From: Hyalella azteca
Taxonomy: Eukaryota; Arthropoda; Malacostraca; Amphipoda; Hyalellidae
NCBI RefSeq assembly: GCF_000764305.2
Contig: NW_025943988.1
Span: 372,001 to 436,000 of the forward strand
DNA length: 64,000 nt
Direction of reading: 5' to 3'
Shown: positions 1 through 14,164 of the stretch, piece after piece
Layout of the letters: the number at the start of each line of letters is the position of its first letter
Numbering within the stretch: position 1 is the stretch's first letter
Translations under genes and position numbers: made by a program
Notes under the pieces: model-generated
What the model was told of the DNA's origin: nothing
The model's input: only the letters and a program-made list of their open reading frames with translations
Databases searched by the model: none

Positions 1-3000
1 GTCAATTTTCATTGCATCATTCAAAAATATTAAAAAATATATAACATGTCTCTCAGGGGGAATATCGTCATCAGAAGTCTATAATATACCGTATATATGT
101 GTCACTCATAAGGAACATCACATCAGGTACACAGCTAAAACCATACATGGTATACTCTGTTATGATAAGGATTGTTATGAAGTGAAGACAAATAGTTAAG
201 GTAAAGATAAAATGTACTGTAATCGCCGACTTGACATTGTCCTTTGTACAAGATGTTCTCTGTAGTGGACAGCTGTCTTCAATTTCTGTAGTCAATAGCT
301 TACGTATAATTTAAATAAAAGTCATGTTCCCGGAGAGTGACATACGGCGTTACAGGTTTAAAAAGAGTCCCAGCGTGCCTGACACTAGTACTGACACTAG
401 TACTGCGCTGCCCCGTTAACTTCTAATTTACATACCCTAGAACTGTTCAACCTTAATGCGCTTGCCACCCTTCTCATACATATATGCGACTCGCGACTTC
501 ATATCGACCACGACCAAGCGTCAGCAACCGTGGCTGTTGGACCCAGCCGAACCATACTTTCGTGTACCTACTCTTACCTTGTCACACTTAATTAGTTATA
601 GAATTATTCCTCAAGATATTTCTGTTTTCATTTAAAGTAGGTTCGTTAAACAATGTACATGAATTCGGTTCCTGCTGTCATCCTCTTGTCTAAATTGAAC
701 ATTCAGCGAATATATTTACGACTATCTAGGCAAAGTATTGTGCCGCTTTCCCGCTACAACACGATGCGTTCATTTGACTCTGGCCTAGTCATTTCAGCCA
801 CAGCGGAGTTTCTTAACTCTAAAATTCGGCGAGCATAGGGTTCAAGAATTTTTTTACCTAGATTTATGCTCCTATTTGTAATTTTCGTCACGCGTGGCCG
901 AGGCCTCCATGATATATATTCGATAATCATTATTAATGTACATTATATAGATAATCATTATTAATAATTAATATAGATTATTTATATAAGCAATCGGATG
1001 CTTAGAGTGTTTTAAAAACTGAGAAGGTCCGAATTAATTGGTATCCTATTTTTACTGTAGATATGCTGCAGCGAAATGCAAAGCTTCATGATCGGAATTA
1101 AATCTATCATCCGTCAAATTGAAACACCGGATAAAATTTACCGTTATAAATTCTTACATCTTCATGTAGAACATTTAAAAAACCATAAAAAATTAATGAC
1201 CTTTATTCTCTTTTGAATGTCATACAAATAATACAATCGATGGCGCGTTATAACTTGTAATACTTTAAGAATTATTTTTGCAATGAATTAATTTTTAAAT
1301 TCAAAAACATAATTGAAGCATTCAAGGACAATCCTAGGCAATGCCAAGAGTCTCGTTGTAATGGTACGGCTATTTGGCCAATAATATGTCAAGATCTCCA
1401 TTCAATCGCAATAATAGAAAAGGAACCATTCTGCACTAAATTTATTTTTCAGAAACAATTTTACACAGGAAACTTAAAATTTTACGTTATATGGGTTCAT
1501 AATTAAATGGGTTGAAATTATTTTGCTTTTTCCCTGCAAGAAGGCTGTACAATTTCTATCCGAAACGAGGTTAGGAAGTTGGTCCAAATCTGAATCTGCA
1601 GAAATGCAATGAATTTCGTTTGTTCAATAAGACTGCCTTTGAGGCGATTCCTCAGGTCTGCAATTGACCGGAAGAACTGTTGACAGAAGCAGAATTTATT
1701 TGATGGCATTGATAATAAATTTCGGTTTGAAGAGGCTTTCAACCATGGCCTGAAGTACGTAGTCTCGCAAAGGTAGGAATTCTGTTGATTATGGGATGTT
1801 TCAAACAATATTTTTTGATGTTATAAAGACTTGTTATTATTTGCATCATATGTGTTTGTTAGTTGTATTTAGATATTAGTTTATTTCTGAATTCAGGATG
1901 ACGGGATAGAAATTGCTTACACTCGACTATTACACTCATTTTATTTTATATTTTGATCATTATACGAATGTCTTCGAAGATAAAGACCAAGAAGTCAAAC
2001 TCAAATATTTTTTCATCATTTTACATCAACGTTTGCAAAGTAAAATTGAACGTGCTGAAGTGTCGCCTATGTAAACATGCTGTCGTACCATGTAATAGTG
2101 GAATTGACGGCAAAGAAATAAATGGAATTTATTTAAAATTCATTTGAAAAAGACGGCTTTAATGTATTTTCAAGTGCCTGACACAAAATAGTAAAACATT
2201 CAGTATTGAAGTAATTTTTTTAGGGTTGAAGTAAATTTTGTACGAGACTAAACTTTCAGTGTTGAGCGGATAATTTTTAATTATTATTAAAACATAATTT
2301 TGAATCAAGCCCACGAAAGGAACTAAATATTATAAAACAAAATTATATATGTCAAGGAGTTGAAATTCAGCGTTGGTCGAAACCGTCTGGGTCGATGTCC
2401 TGAAATTCATTTCCTGGCACCGAATTTAGGAAGTTTGATGTGGACAAATGAACATCCTGCCTCCTCGTCCAACTTTAATTATAGACTTTAATTAAAGAAG
2501 AGCGCTGCCGATGCACCACAGAATAAAGGCGCGTACGCAACGTCTTGGCCACGTGTTCCTGGAAATTTCTGAGAATATCCTAACTGATATTTCTTTGGCG
2601 ATATTCACGGAAATATTTACCAAGTTGTTGGTGGGTAAGCAAATTACTTTAATTTTCTTTAACATTCTAGTTATAAAATATCAGATTTGAAAAAAGTTAA
2701 AAATGGGTTGATGTAAAGATAAGGTCGTGGGTCTCGTGGCCATAAATTTTTAATATTCCTATTACTGAATAGAAGGATTACTTGTTTGAATATAATAAAA
2801 AAATGATTATTAGATAATCAATGACTAGAACTGAAGTTCAATGACTACAACCATTATTTATTCGACAAGAATTTGAAATAAAATTTTAAATTCTCGACAA
2901 ATTTGCGATTTAGGCAATCAAGCGATGTTAATACTTTAGCTGATTAAAATATTTCTTCGGCTTCAGTACAGCATGAACGTAAGCAACAGAGTGTGTGGAA
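1..3000. other. AT-rich DNA without recognisable gene
   Basis: All reading frames are broken by frequent stops; the longest open stretches are under 100 codons and none looks like a known family. A short local duplication around an AGATAATCATTATTAAT motif lies near 948-975. I see no RNA gene or transposon end here. Confidence 0.6.
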
Positions 3001-3196
3001 AGAGATAGGACTTGTGGTAAAGAGATAGGACTTATGGTAAAGAGATAGGACTTGTGGTAAAGAGATAGGACTTGTGGTAAAGAGATAGGACTTGTGGTAA
3101 AGAGATAGGACTTGTGGTAAAGAGATAAGACTTGTGGTAAAGAGATAGGACTTGTGGTGAAGAGATAGGACTTGTAGTAAAGAGATTAGGACTTGT
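3001..3196. repeat. 20-bp minisatellite, about 9.5 copies
   Basis: The unit AGAGATAGGACTTGTGGTAA repeats in exact 20-bp register nine times, with a partial tenth copy carrying a one-base insertion. Copies differ by one or two substitutions only, so the array is young or homogenised. A minus-strand open frame through it is merely the translated repeat (alternating YHKSYLFTTS-like peptides), not a gene. Confidence 0.95.
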
Positions 3197-4289
3197 TTTT
3201 GAAACTGCAATTAGAAGGAACTCTGTGCAGGAAGGAAAGAACGGTGAGTGGACTTACTCGGTCAATTTGCTGAGCCTCAGGCAAATTTTTTCACAGAGTT
3301 TCATCATTAGGTGAACTTCGAAGGAAACTCCAAGGCATTTTTGAATGAGAAATGATGACTTGATCGCATTCAGGACCAAAGGCTACAGTTAGAATGGCCT
3401 CTGCATTTAGCTTCTAAGGGTTAAATGCATATTTGTGTAGCTTGTATTCAATCCACAAAAGAAAAAGGTTCTTCCACTCTTTTGCTTTCACTCTCACATC
3501 ATGAATTGGTAATAGATTTTGAAGAGGAATATTGAAACAGTTAAAAAAAATAGATTTTTTATTTTCTTTTCTAAAGTCATTGCCACAGCCAAAAAATAAT
3601 CTAACGCAATTCGAAAGATATAGCATGCTAAATTTGATATGGGACACTCATAACATCTTTGTATTAATTCAGAGACTATTCTTAACATTGAACTCAAAAA
3701 TGAACTGGTGTTGCATTTTGGACCTCCACGTCTCTAATTCCTCGCACAAGGTCCTATAAAAGGTTACTAAAAAAAGTACTAAAAAGTGCGTTTGATCTTC
3801 CTACCAATTGGAGCTGGTAATTTGAATCGCTGAATCAAACAAGAGTTCATAAAAACATCATTGAAGTGATTAAGAAACTCAGTTGTGAGCTGTGATCGCG
3901 TAACGAAACCTGAATTGCGGCTTTGAGGTTCTAATTGAAGCGCGCTCGCAGGCTATGTGCAAAGAATTTTTGCGGTGCGAGTGCGAAATAATGTGAATTG
4001 GTAGCAAATGAAGCTACTTTAGGAGTTTACTGCTGCGTGGGAGTTTGGTCGTTGAATATTTATGAGTAAATTATGAAGCGGAATTTAAGTTTCGGGATAT
4101 GTGAAGGAATCGTATTTAAACGCTGTTTAAAACGATTAGCAGTTTTACTACCAGACCGCTTTTAGCATTAAAATCCAATCCAATTTGTATACGCATTACA
4201 ATATTTTGGATACTAGTGTTATTGTGTACAATGACATACACTATTTCAAATTAATGCCAACATAATGACATACATTTTTTTTGTCTCGA
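3197..4289. other. No gene recognised
   Basis: Overlapping open frames of 67-77 codons on both strands near 3414-3759 contradict one another and resemble no family. The segment is otherwise unremarkable AT-rich DNA leading into the degenerate repeat that follows. Confidence 0.5.
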
Positions 4290-4610
4290 TTTTGACAGAC
4301 GTGTTTTTCTACAAATAATGCTAACAGTGGAGGTTGAAATTCTTCGTCTAGTGAAAATAGTGGTAATTGAAACTGTATGCGTATTGTGAAGAGTGGTTAT
4401 TTAAACTCTGCACATATTGCCATCAGTGTTACTGAATCTCTAACATATTAAAAATAATGACAATGCAAACTTGACAGATATGCAAACAGTGGTAATTGAA
4501 ACTGTACACATAGTGCCAACAGTGATTATTGAATTTGTACGTTTATTTTCTAGTGGTAATTGAATCTCCCCAGTTAGTGTCATCAGAGGTTATTAATTAA
4601 AACGATCCCG
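4290..4610. repeat. Degenerate 33-bp minisatellite
   Basis: Anchors of the form AGTGGTAATTGAAACTG recur at about 4326, 4359, 4392, 4425, 4488, 4521, 4552 and 4585, giving a steady 31-33 bp period (63 bp once, two units). Copies are strongly diverged, so this is an old array. Related words (AGTGCCGACAGTGGCAATT) reappear near 4791, suggesting that the array once extended further. Confidence 0.75.
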
Positions 4611-4871
4611 GAAATAATTTTTGCTGCTGCAAAAATACTGCGACATACTCTGGGGCGACATGCAACAAGTTTCAGTATATTAGAGGATGAGCTTCACTGC
4701 AAGGCTTATACTCACTAGTCATGGTGGTGCAGAAATAGTCACTGAGGTTCAAATGCCAATACGATCGTGTCGATACTTACAGTTGTTCTAGTGCCGACAG
4801 TGGCAATTATGGTAGTGCCGAGAGCGATGCGTAACTAATTGCGGTGGCATCACAAGCGTGAATTCTTGAAT

Positions 4872-4924
4872 GGTTGACCCATTATTGAATTAATATTAAT
4901 TATTAATTCAACCATGGGTTGACC
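4872..4924. repeat. 11-bp inverted repeat (hairpin)
   Basis: GGTTGACCCAT at 4872-4882 is matched by its exact reverse complement at 4914-4924. The 31-nt loop is itself AT-rich and partly self-complementary (AATTAATATTAATT). It could be a relic of a small inverted-repeat transposon or a regulatory palindrome; no target-site duplication is evident. Confidence 0.6.
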
Positions 4925-7900
4925 GACCTAATCATGATGAAAGAATATTTATTTGGCTGAATTCCCTTTAGGTCAACGCTAGGCAACCTAAAAGATGTTT
5001 AAGTGATATTATTGAACATAATGCATAAAATATTAAAAAATAATAAACAATAATAATACAAGCAAAATTAATCTCTTAATATTAATGAAGAACGATGAAT
5101 CTCCTATATTATGCCAGTTGAATAGCGGTTTAATGCTCTGCATGATGCTAATAATTTCGTTAAATAAGCCTACTATTTAAAAACATTACACAAGTTGGGA
5201 TCTTGAGTGGAGAAAAAGCCTTCGTTTTGTGGAAAAATTTTAAAATGACTTTAAAATAACAAGGAGACTAAAGCAGGTTTCATGTTAGAGAAATTCGAAC
5301 ATCAAAGAGACGAATCAAAAGGTTCCTTCTGTCTGAAAGACTGCAGAAGGACAATGATGAGATAAGGTCAAAGAAACCTTGTTTCGCGAGAGTATGAGCC
5401 TCCTAATGAGGCTCATCATGATGTTGTAATATGTGAAAGAAATTTTTTTTGTCGAGTATTAATTAATTGCATTGGTGTAATTAGTACTATTTAACCAAAA
5501 AGGACAAAATTTAAAATAACAACTTACGATGTCGCTTCATCACGCTTTGCAGTGTGTGTACATGCCTCAAACATGCGAACAAAATCAAACACCGTTTTGT
5601 TTGCACATTTTTGTCAATAAAAGTTAAAAGATTTGAGCTCAGTTATTTTCTACTAATAACTATAACTTTAATACAATTGCCTCTCTCTTAACCATACAGG
5701 TGTTTCAATTCTTTATGTTTGTAACAAAAAGGAACTTCATGCACCTCTTGCAGCATTCACAAAAACAAAGTTCTTGACAAATTTCCTATAAACTTTATTA
5801 GCATAAATCCTCTAATGAACCAAGGTAAATAAATTAAAAAACCTAATTAACATGAAAGAAATAAAAATAAAAGTTCAATTACGCCATCTTCATTTGAATC
5901 AAAAACAATAATGTTAAACTCTAGCAATCTTACCACGTGTGTAAAATATTTCATTTAAAATATATGAGCAGAAATGTTCAAAGTAATTGCAGAATTAGTT
6001 TAATGAGACTATTATATAGTCTGCAACTACTATTATACTTTATTATACTTTAATGAGACTATTATAGTCTGCAACTACTTATAACGAGGAGATGTCTGCT
6101 GTGTAGTTTTACGTGAATATTTAAATTGGAAAATAATCACACAATCTTTGTATTATAATATCTGTTATAAATTACAATATTATAATTTTACAGAACAGTT
6201 GGATTCAGCAACAGTTTTCTAGGAATATACACAAATAATTACTCCTCTGAAAGAGCACATGATTCGTGCTGCTGCATCAGCCGAATGACTGCTTACTTGG
6301 AAAAAATCGTATTCATTGCAAAGGTGTTATAGTATCAGTATTTGTGAAGGCAGTTCCAAAAACTTCAAGTAAGCATAGTCTAAAAGTAAATCATACATAG
6401 TTTGAACTGTGCGAATACACGCATTTCAATCCGATAAAGAACTTAAAACATTGGGCTTCATACTTCGACCTCAGATGTGTTGAGGAATGTGCATGAGCCG
6501 TTATAATCGATTTTGCAAGATGGCTGCAATTATCTTTATTTAAAACGGAAGTATTAAAGAAATGCATGGTTATTAAAATTAAATTTGAACTGTCGTACTC
6601 AAATTTGCATATCTTTGCACCAGTACTTACGGAAGCGCTGATCTACAAAAATCTGAAGTTAATTTCTTCGTCACATTTTCACTAATTATTTTAAGTCTCG
6701 TTCCAAAACCAAAATATTCTATTAATAATTTGCTGCGAAAAATCAGTAATGTCTCTTTACAATTGATTATGCATTAGCTGTACAGAAGTAGATATCATAT
6801 TCATGTTAATTCATCCTATTCATTCTGAACATTATCTTCACTATTTCAAGCACAAAGCGACGTTCAATTGTTTTGAAAAATTTAATTATATAATATAGGA
6901 TTAACTGAAACCATGGTTTGCTCCTAACACAGAATGGAGATGACGATGACTCACAACCTTTCCAATTTTGTCGTTTCCTTTGCCATTTTCAGGTAACGGC
7001 AAATTCAAGAATTTTATCACATGAGACTGGAAATAGAATCTAGCCTGCAAAGGCTTCGGTAGGGCTAGTAATGACAGAACTTTTGGCTTCAAGAAGGGCT
7101 CTCTGTTCTGCCTCTCTGCAATAATGTTTCCGCCTAGCGTAGAAAAAGCTCATGCCTTTTCGGAGTCTTCTGTATGACGGCTTATATGCAGGAGATTGTT
7201 TTTTTGCCAGCTAAATTGAGGGCGAATTGTGGATGTTGCGAAGAAATGGAACTGAAGTTTCGGCTTTAAATAAATAAGTTATTCTGGATGAGGTGGAATG
7301 TTCTTAATAGTTATGTCTCGAGAACTATTACATAGTTTCGTTTCAATAGGCATTAAACAGTGGAATGTAAAAACATCACATTTGTAAAGTGGTAGCCGGT
7401 ACCTTAATTAAAAAATCGAATAAAAATGATGTAAACAAGGTTTTCATAGAGATTAAAAAATTTCTGGAGTTTGCAATACCAAAATAATTATAAATTTTAC
7501 GGTGGCGAGAGTGTAGTTTAGCTTTAAACAATCCTCCAGCTTTTAATTTTCCATCTTACACAGAGTTATTACTAAAGTGTATCTTAAGTTATTTATCAGG
7601 CAGAGATTTTCGTTTTTAGATTTTTTCTAACATACCATAATTATTTTATTTTACCAGGATTCCGATGAAATCTGAATATATGAATTTAGCAGTTATTTCT
7701 AAAATTGCACTTAAAATCATTTTGCAATAAACAAATTAGCTTTTTATTCACAAATGGCGAAAATTTGTTTATCTCCTGTGAAGGTCTCTGCAAACCATAG
7801 CAAAAACATTCGAGTCATCGATAGAGTAAAAACACCAGGGATGTCTTAAAATTTTAGCAGGTTTTGAGCAAACAATTCCAGAGTTGTTCATCATATAAAA

Positions 7901-9480
7901 AAGGGAATTTTTGGAAAGTTTTCCAGTTTAATCCTCCAAAATCTAATGCCGATTACCAGTTTAAATGTTACAGTAAAGAAATGCAAAAAATTCACGGTTG
8001 TTGGGGGACATGGGAAAGATTGAAGATCCATTAATATTTTTAACTTGAACGCCTAAATAATAAAGAACATCTAGTCTTTTAGTTATGAAATGTTACTGCA
8101 AATCCGATTCAGGGATTTTTCCATGAATCGTGAAAGACAAAATGTGTAAGTACATATAACATAAGTAATCCTCATACATAACATAAGTAATCTTAAGTTC
8201 TCTTCTCAAGTATTTTTTCACGTAAGATATAGAGCTGATTTTTGAAACGTTTTCAACTGAGCTATGGAAAATTCTGCGCAACTTTGAACAAACGCTTTTT
8301 AGTGAATTTAAAGAAGCATTTGGGGAAAGCTACATAAGGTATTTTTTAATGGAGTTTTATGATAAAGGGTTCTCATTATTACACTTCGATACAAATGAAA
8401 TTCCATCGGCTCTCGTTTAAAAATGCAGAGGATATGGCAAAAATTTTTAAGAATTATATTGTGATTTAGCTTGGGATCGGTTAGGTAAAAACAACATATT
8501 TAGTTTTTGGAAAGTTATCTGAACATGTTGCACAAAAATTTTATAATTAAATTTATTTTGTTACCAGATCTAATTTTTCAATGTAGTTCAATGTAGTATA
8601 TGGGTTTCAAAATGATAATTTATCCCTTAAATGCAGGAGTAATGTGTCTACAGGTTGAAAAGTTTGAAATTGAGAAGAAAAAACTCATTTGATTGTCGTG
8701 CAAACGTCAGCAAAATATTTGTGGGCCAAAACAAATAATCCAAAACCGCTGTTACATAAAAGTCACTTGAATGGATTCCCACATTTTTCATGATATTTAC
8801 TCATGGGAATAATCCTCATAATTGAGGGCAATGAAAAATGCTTCTTCCGGATGCTATGTCCTCAATATTTTCAAGCTAGAACAATACTTTAGGTGCGACT
8901 TACAATGAACGCCGACAGGGTCTGTATCTAGGGAGAAGTTTTCCAGTTTCGGTACAGAGAAGCTGGGCCGTAATGTTGAGTTTGGCTGGAAGTTGCTCGT
9001 ACCAAATCGATAAGCTTGCTTCAAAATATGACCAAGCTAACAAATAGACTTTTTTCACTTAACTTTCGGAAACTTGAGGTTTGAATTAGTAAATGCAAAT
9101 GCAACGGGGAGCCCAAACGGAAAGGCGAGTAGCAACGGACAAGGTTGGAAATTTACATGTATTAAGTTATTGAATAATTGAAATAATTAAAAAGATAATA
9201 AATATACAAAAATAAATAATTTAGAGGTGAACCAAGTTTTAAAATAGTCAGTTTAAATCCTCATTACAATCTCACGTTAAAGATTTTCTGTAGTAATTCA
9301 AGCTTAATAAAAATGACTGCCTGATTCTCATCACAAAAAACATTCGCGCAGATTTAAGATGTGCCATTTTACTAGTCAGTAGTTCAACTAGATTCTTAAT
9401 ACAAACTGAGCAATTATTAAGCACCTCATGATTGTATCAGAAATTAGACCTTCACTTTCACACCAAAGTCATTAATCGCT
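4925..9480. other. AT-rich DNA without recognisable gene
   Basis: No open frame resembles a known protein. A 50-bp tandem duplication lies at about 6001-6100 (TAATGAGACTATTATA recurs 50 bp later, each followed by AGTCTGCAACTACT). A small duplication of CATAACATAAGTAATC lies near 8157-8195. No RNA gene or transposon terminus was seen. Confidence 0.5.
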
Positions 9481-9960
9481 ACAGTCGAGATAGACTATGT
9501 CTGCCTCAACATCAGCGCAGCACCAACAGAGTAAAACGGGAAGGTACTGTATGTCCAGGCGACCGAAGTTTTTACGAATTCCTGTGAGAAAACGTCCAAA
9601 GACTCTGCCATGCCCAGCCGATCAGGTCGAAAAAATGCGGGTATGCGACTTCGGCATTAACATCCTAGTTCGACCAGGGGCAGTACTATCAAACTCCTCT
9701 GTTGAACATGAAGCGGCCAAAGTACACATAGCGGCCGATTTCTCCTGTGTGATTGGTGGCTTTAGTTCGAAGAGCCACCATTGATTGGCTAATGGAGTTA
9801 CGAACTCGAAACTATTTTGATAGGACGGCTCCTGGATACGGAATAAGATGCCTTCGTCGAACGGCCATAGTCAGGGGGAAATTAAGAGCAGGATTTTATA
9901 TTGAGGCGTTCAAGGCAACGTATAAAATAAAATCAAATAATACGCATTTTTTCTGAGAAA
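9481..9960 (+). other. GC-richer patch with two overlapping short open frames
   Basis: Composition is visibly richer in G+C than the flanks. A 95-codon frame (9497-9784) and a 67-codon frame (9753-9956) overlap. Their products are rich in basic and small residues and match no family I know. Within them lies an 8-bp inverted repeat (TGGTGGCT at 9754-9761, AGCCACCA at 9773-9780) flanked by ATTGG motifs, which would also suit a promoter region with CCAAT-type boxes. Whether this is exon, promoter or neither cannot be decided by eye. Confidence 0.2.
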
Positions 9961-12809
9961 AGTTCCGAAATTTGAAGAAGGTCCGCACTTATTGTTTCCT
10001 GATTTAAGCGCCTAATTTTCAAAGTGAAGCCTCATGGAAAAATTTTGCAAAAAGTGATTTAAAATTTTCATGCACTCCCTGGTGCCGCATTTCTAAGCTA
10101 AGCTTTAATCATTGCTGTAATGTTAGCCACAAGCATGTTTATGTCGAAGCTATGAAAGAAGCTCATACAATTAATGAGGATTTGGAGCTGCTAGTCAGGT
10201 AACATGGATGGATGCTCATGATCTGTTTCATCTACTTACAGTCTCTACTTATTGTCATCTACTTCCAGAGTAGGTTACATCTATTCTACACGCGCCCCAC
10301 CCATGTAGCATATTCACATTTTTCATTGAGACTTACAGAGGTTATTAATGGGGTTATGGCTATAGTCCGCTTTTCAACGGCGAATAAAATATTTGCGGAA
10401 ATCATTGTAATGAAATTTTACTGTATCCAGGTGCTGATAAAATTATTTTCGGTTAATTCAATCGGTTGATGCATGCGATCGAACACATGAGCTTCTGCTC
10501 CTTCTACAATCACAAAAATTTGGATTTTGTTAGAAAATTTTACGCACTTACGAACTTTTTTCAATCATAATTGTAAGTTTGTGAAGTACTGGCTAGCCTG
10601 CTAAAAAACGCATAAGGTTGAAGAGAAATGAAAGAATGATAACAGACCCTAATGGATAATTTTGTTAAGCTTTAGAGCCAATGCACCACCACAACAATAT
10701 TGTTGATCTTTGCTACAGTGTTGTTTACACCAGCAGTAATTGACCGAGCGGTAGAAGCAAACAACGGGTTTCTTTATGTCATTAACTTTTCGACAGTATT
10801 TACGTTCTATAATGCCTCAGGCCTCCATAGTCGTATTTATTATTTCATTTCAATACTGCCCTTTCTAAAAGTAAAAAATTAAGTTTACGCTGTCCGGGAT
10901 ATAATGGTAAACAAAGGAGGAATTAAAATGATAAATTAAAACTATAATAAACAAACGAAGAAAACCAATAAAGTCACTAATTTAACCGTGTGCTCTCTTT
11001 GCTCTAGTTCTTACTTAGGATTCAATATTCGGAACCTTTCTGAAATTAACAAAGGAAGAAGAATTTAGAACTAGCACTGTAATTGAACGAAAAAAACAGA
11101 ATATCATGCAAACAAGATAAATGCATAATAGGCTGATAATCATAATCATGAACCCCTCTATATATAACCACTGAATAATAATATAATTATCACAAAAATC
11201 TACAGACCAAATGATAAAGCAACGCGTACCTCTGCGATGGATCACACAGCAATTAATTGTTTTTGTTTCAGATTTGAGGGAGCCTCTGAAGACTAGTCCA
11301 ATGCGGCCCAACAGCAAAGAATAAGTGCAGAGCTTATCTGAACGAGGTCACGTCCAAGGTGACTTAAAACCAAAAATCAGAATACCTAACTGAAATAAAA
11401 CACTATTACACTGCGTCCCCTAACAATACATCCTTCCTTTCTTTGTACTGCCTTTCCACGTCCCAAGTGAAGTACACAACGTAAGCAGAAATCCGAGTAC
11501 GATCTGTGGACATGGAGTTTTAATTATTTATTTAGTTTCTCGCAATTTTCCATATTAACCTCTGAAAAATTATAATTTATTTCAGTGCTCTAATTCTGAG
11601 CTGCAACTGAGCCCCTATTTTTGCCGTTAACGAACCGAAACATACTAATTTTTCCTCTCAATGATTTCGTGGTTAAAACTTCACAAACGAAAATCAACCT
11701 CAATGGCTTCACACTATAAAGTTTTGTTTATTTTCCTTAAACCATCATAATTATTTGAAAATGTCCGCATTCAACCGATTAGAATCTATCCTTTCCTCGC
11801 GGGCCACTAAAAATAGTTTGAGGATTCTAGAAAACTTGTAGCCGAAAACTATTCCGGATCGCTTTGGTCCGCACTTTAAAGTTACCTCACCGTTCGCATT
11901 CTTGAACGGAATTCGCCTAGACTCCTCGTGAACCTTCGAATTTGTTATTCATTGAAAAAAATTAGTTACTCTATGTTAATGCACGAAATTCATCCCAAAT
12001 AAGTGATTGTTCCAATGAAATATCAAATATAGGAGTGTAATTTTTTATTAGATTGGCATATAATCAATACCTGGAAACCTGTAAAATTTTTGTCGTATGT
12101 TCCGTCAACAAAAGAACATTTCATAGCCAGCACGCCTCATCACACAAATTACCGAATCTGCAACGATACCTGAAAAACATAGCGCCGAAACCGAATCTGG
12201 TAATTTGTAAAACAAAATTTAAAAAAATCGCAGAAGTTTGTGAGTTTGTTTGAGGGATGCTAATGAAATGATGGTACGAGCCCTAGGAAGTGTTGTTGCT
12301 CACGAGGCTCATCTGTCTGTGTCAGCCAAGATTGAGGCTTCTTCTCAAGGCTTAGTAGAACTTGATGAAAACTTCTCAGGTTTCTTGCGGAAAAATCAAA
12401 AGCGATAAAGTGAGCGCGCTTGCAAATGAAGCCGGCGAGGTGTCGAAATGTTCTTGAATTTTCACCAGAACAATGGTGGGGATGCATAATCAGCAGTGAG
12501 AATCCTAGACGAAGTGATAATCCTGCAGTTTTTTATTCAGATTATACTGCTTTATAAACATCGCTTTTAAAAACAGTGATTAGAATAATGGATACGAGGT
12601 TCCGATGCAACGAATAAATTTTGTTTGGAAATAAATAAAAATTGTAGTCATTTACGAGTTAAAATGGAAACTAAATAAAACAAGAACATTTTCTGTGTCA
12701 AAAAGCATAAGCGTGAATCAAAATTGAAATTTTCTTATAAATTTGATCCCAAGCATAATTCCTTCAAAATTCTTCAACTCTTAAACATAAAATTTTATTC
12801 TATGAAACG
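9961..12809. other. No gene recognised
   Basis: Several frames of 60-100 codons occur on both strands (for example a hydrophobic minus-strand frame at 11015-11317) but none has recognisable motifs or supporting splice signals. Confidence 0.5.
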
Positions 12810-13100
12810 CATTCATTACTTTTAACCAAAAGTTTGTATTTCCACAGAAAAATCACATTTTGCCAGGTTACCCGCAGCTACCATGTAGCGAAATTATGTA
12901 TTAAGCAATCATTCCACTATTCTTTTAAAATTCTCTATCTATAAAACCAAATACTTTTATTGTATTATATACATTGATCATTGTAAACGAACTTTTATTA
13001 TATTAAACACATTAATCATTGTAAACGAAAATGTTTGGATTTCCTCAGAATTTTTCACTATGCCAGGTCGCTCGAAGGTACCGTGTAGCGCAGACTGCCG
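12810..13100. repeat. Diverged ~200-bp duplication containing a 38-bp tandem duplication
   Basis: The word GCCAGGT occurs at 12862 and 13062, and in each case is followed by a related stretch ending in CATGTAGCG or CGTGTAGCG and preceded by an A/T-rich, (T)CAGAA-containing stretch, giving a 200-bp offset. Between them ACTTTTATT starts at 12953 and 12991 and GTAAACGA recurs at the same 38-bp spacing, a younger nested duplication. Confidence 0.65.
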
Positions 13101-13380
13101 CCGTTTCCGTCTCATTTCCTAGCGAAATCAGCGCCTATGTCGCTCATTTGTAAAACAGCCTGTCGATAGACCTCATCCTGAGCCAAACTCTGCGGAGATA
13201 AAACTCACAAATGAACGCCATCAAACTCAAAGCCCGAATACAAAAAAGTTTACTTCAGGAATACTTTTGAAGGCATGAATGTCGTATAGCTTATGCGTAT
13301 AGGTTGTAGGACATGTTTTGATGATGCTCATAAATGGGCTGCCTGTATCCATTACTCACTTTTGTTGTGAGTCATGTGTA

Positions 13381-13523
13381 CACTCAGAAAAATAAATGGG
13401 TCATATAATCCAAATAGGGGCACATTGATACGACATTTTGCCGAGCCAAGATGGGTCGGAATAACACGCACAAGGCAGAAGTTCATCACTATTTGGACAA
13501 ATTTTCGCTAATTTTTCGGACTG
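13381..13523. mobile_element. MITE copy 1 (TA-flanked, TCCAAATAG family)
   Basis: A 143-bp segment is bounded by TA dinucleotides (13379-13380 and 13524-13525). Its ends are imperfect inverted repeats, CACTCAGAAAAATAA against the reverse complement CAGTCCGAAAAATTA, continuing inward to TCCAAATAG and its complement CTATTTGGAC. TA target duplication with short inverted ends is the pattern of non-autonomous Tc1/mariner-type elements. It has no coding capacity. A second copy with the same inner and outer motifs lies at 21027-21186. Confidence 0.7.
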
Positions 13524-13525
13524 TA

Positions 13526-14164
13526 TAAGAATTTGTTGCAGAGATGGCTGCTAGAGATGAATGCGGTTCTGGAAAATTCTTGAAGTGTTGTTACAAATGA
13601 AAATTAAATTGTGGTAGAACTTTCCTATTTTACGCAACTCAACACAGCCACCCTAATTATATATATGCTTAGCTAATATTCTGTCCATTATAATATTTTC
13701 AGAAAAGATGGATTAATACCTATTATATACATATATTCTTTTCAAAATCACAGAAATTTTCATTTGATAGTTCAATTATAATCAGAAATTTCAAAATCAG
13801 CAATGAAGAGATCCACACAATCTATTAAAAAAATTATTATGCATTTTATTTCTCTTTAAGAAGCAATCTAACGGTATGGAAATCCCACACATTTCCCTTG
13901 AGAGACGTAAGAGTTCATTGCTTGAATATAAAAAGTGCTTTAAAATCAACTAGAGAAACTTGCAGCCTAATGTAATATTTTCTCTTATACGATGAACTTG
14001 CTTCATGTGATTACCCTAGAGTAAAACTTATTTATTTTTCCTGTTTTTGTTTGGAGCGTTTGCATGGAGCGGCCGCTTATGCACTGAACAGGATAGATTA
14101 TGCCACGACACGCGCGTCTCCTGGGAGAATGTCGTGCTATCGCCGGGGTCTCGCGGACACCCTG
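13526..14164. other. No gene recognised
   Basis: AT-rich up to about 14060, then a more GC-rich stretch (about 14060-14165, with CGACACGCGCGTCTC) directly before the minisatellite. No coding frame is supported. Confidence 0.5.

Noticed and set aside
2944..3210. 88-codon minus-strand open frame
   Set aside because: It is the translated 20-bp minisatellite; repeat units without stops keep the frame open.
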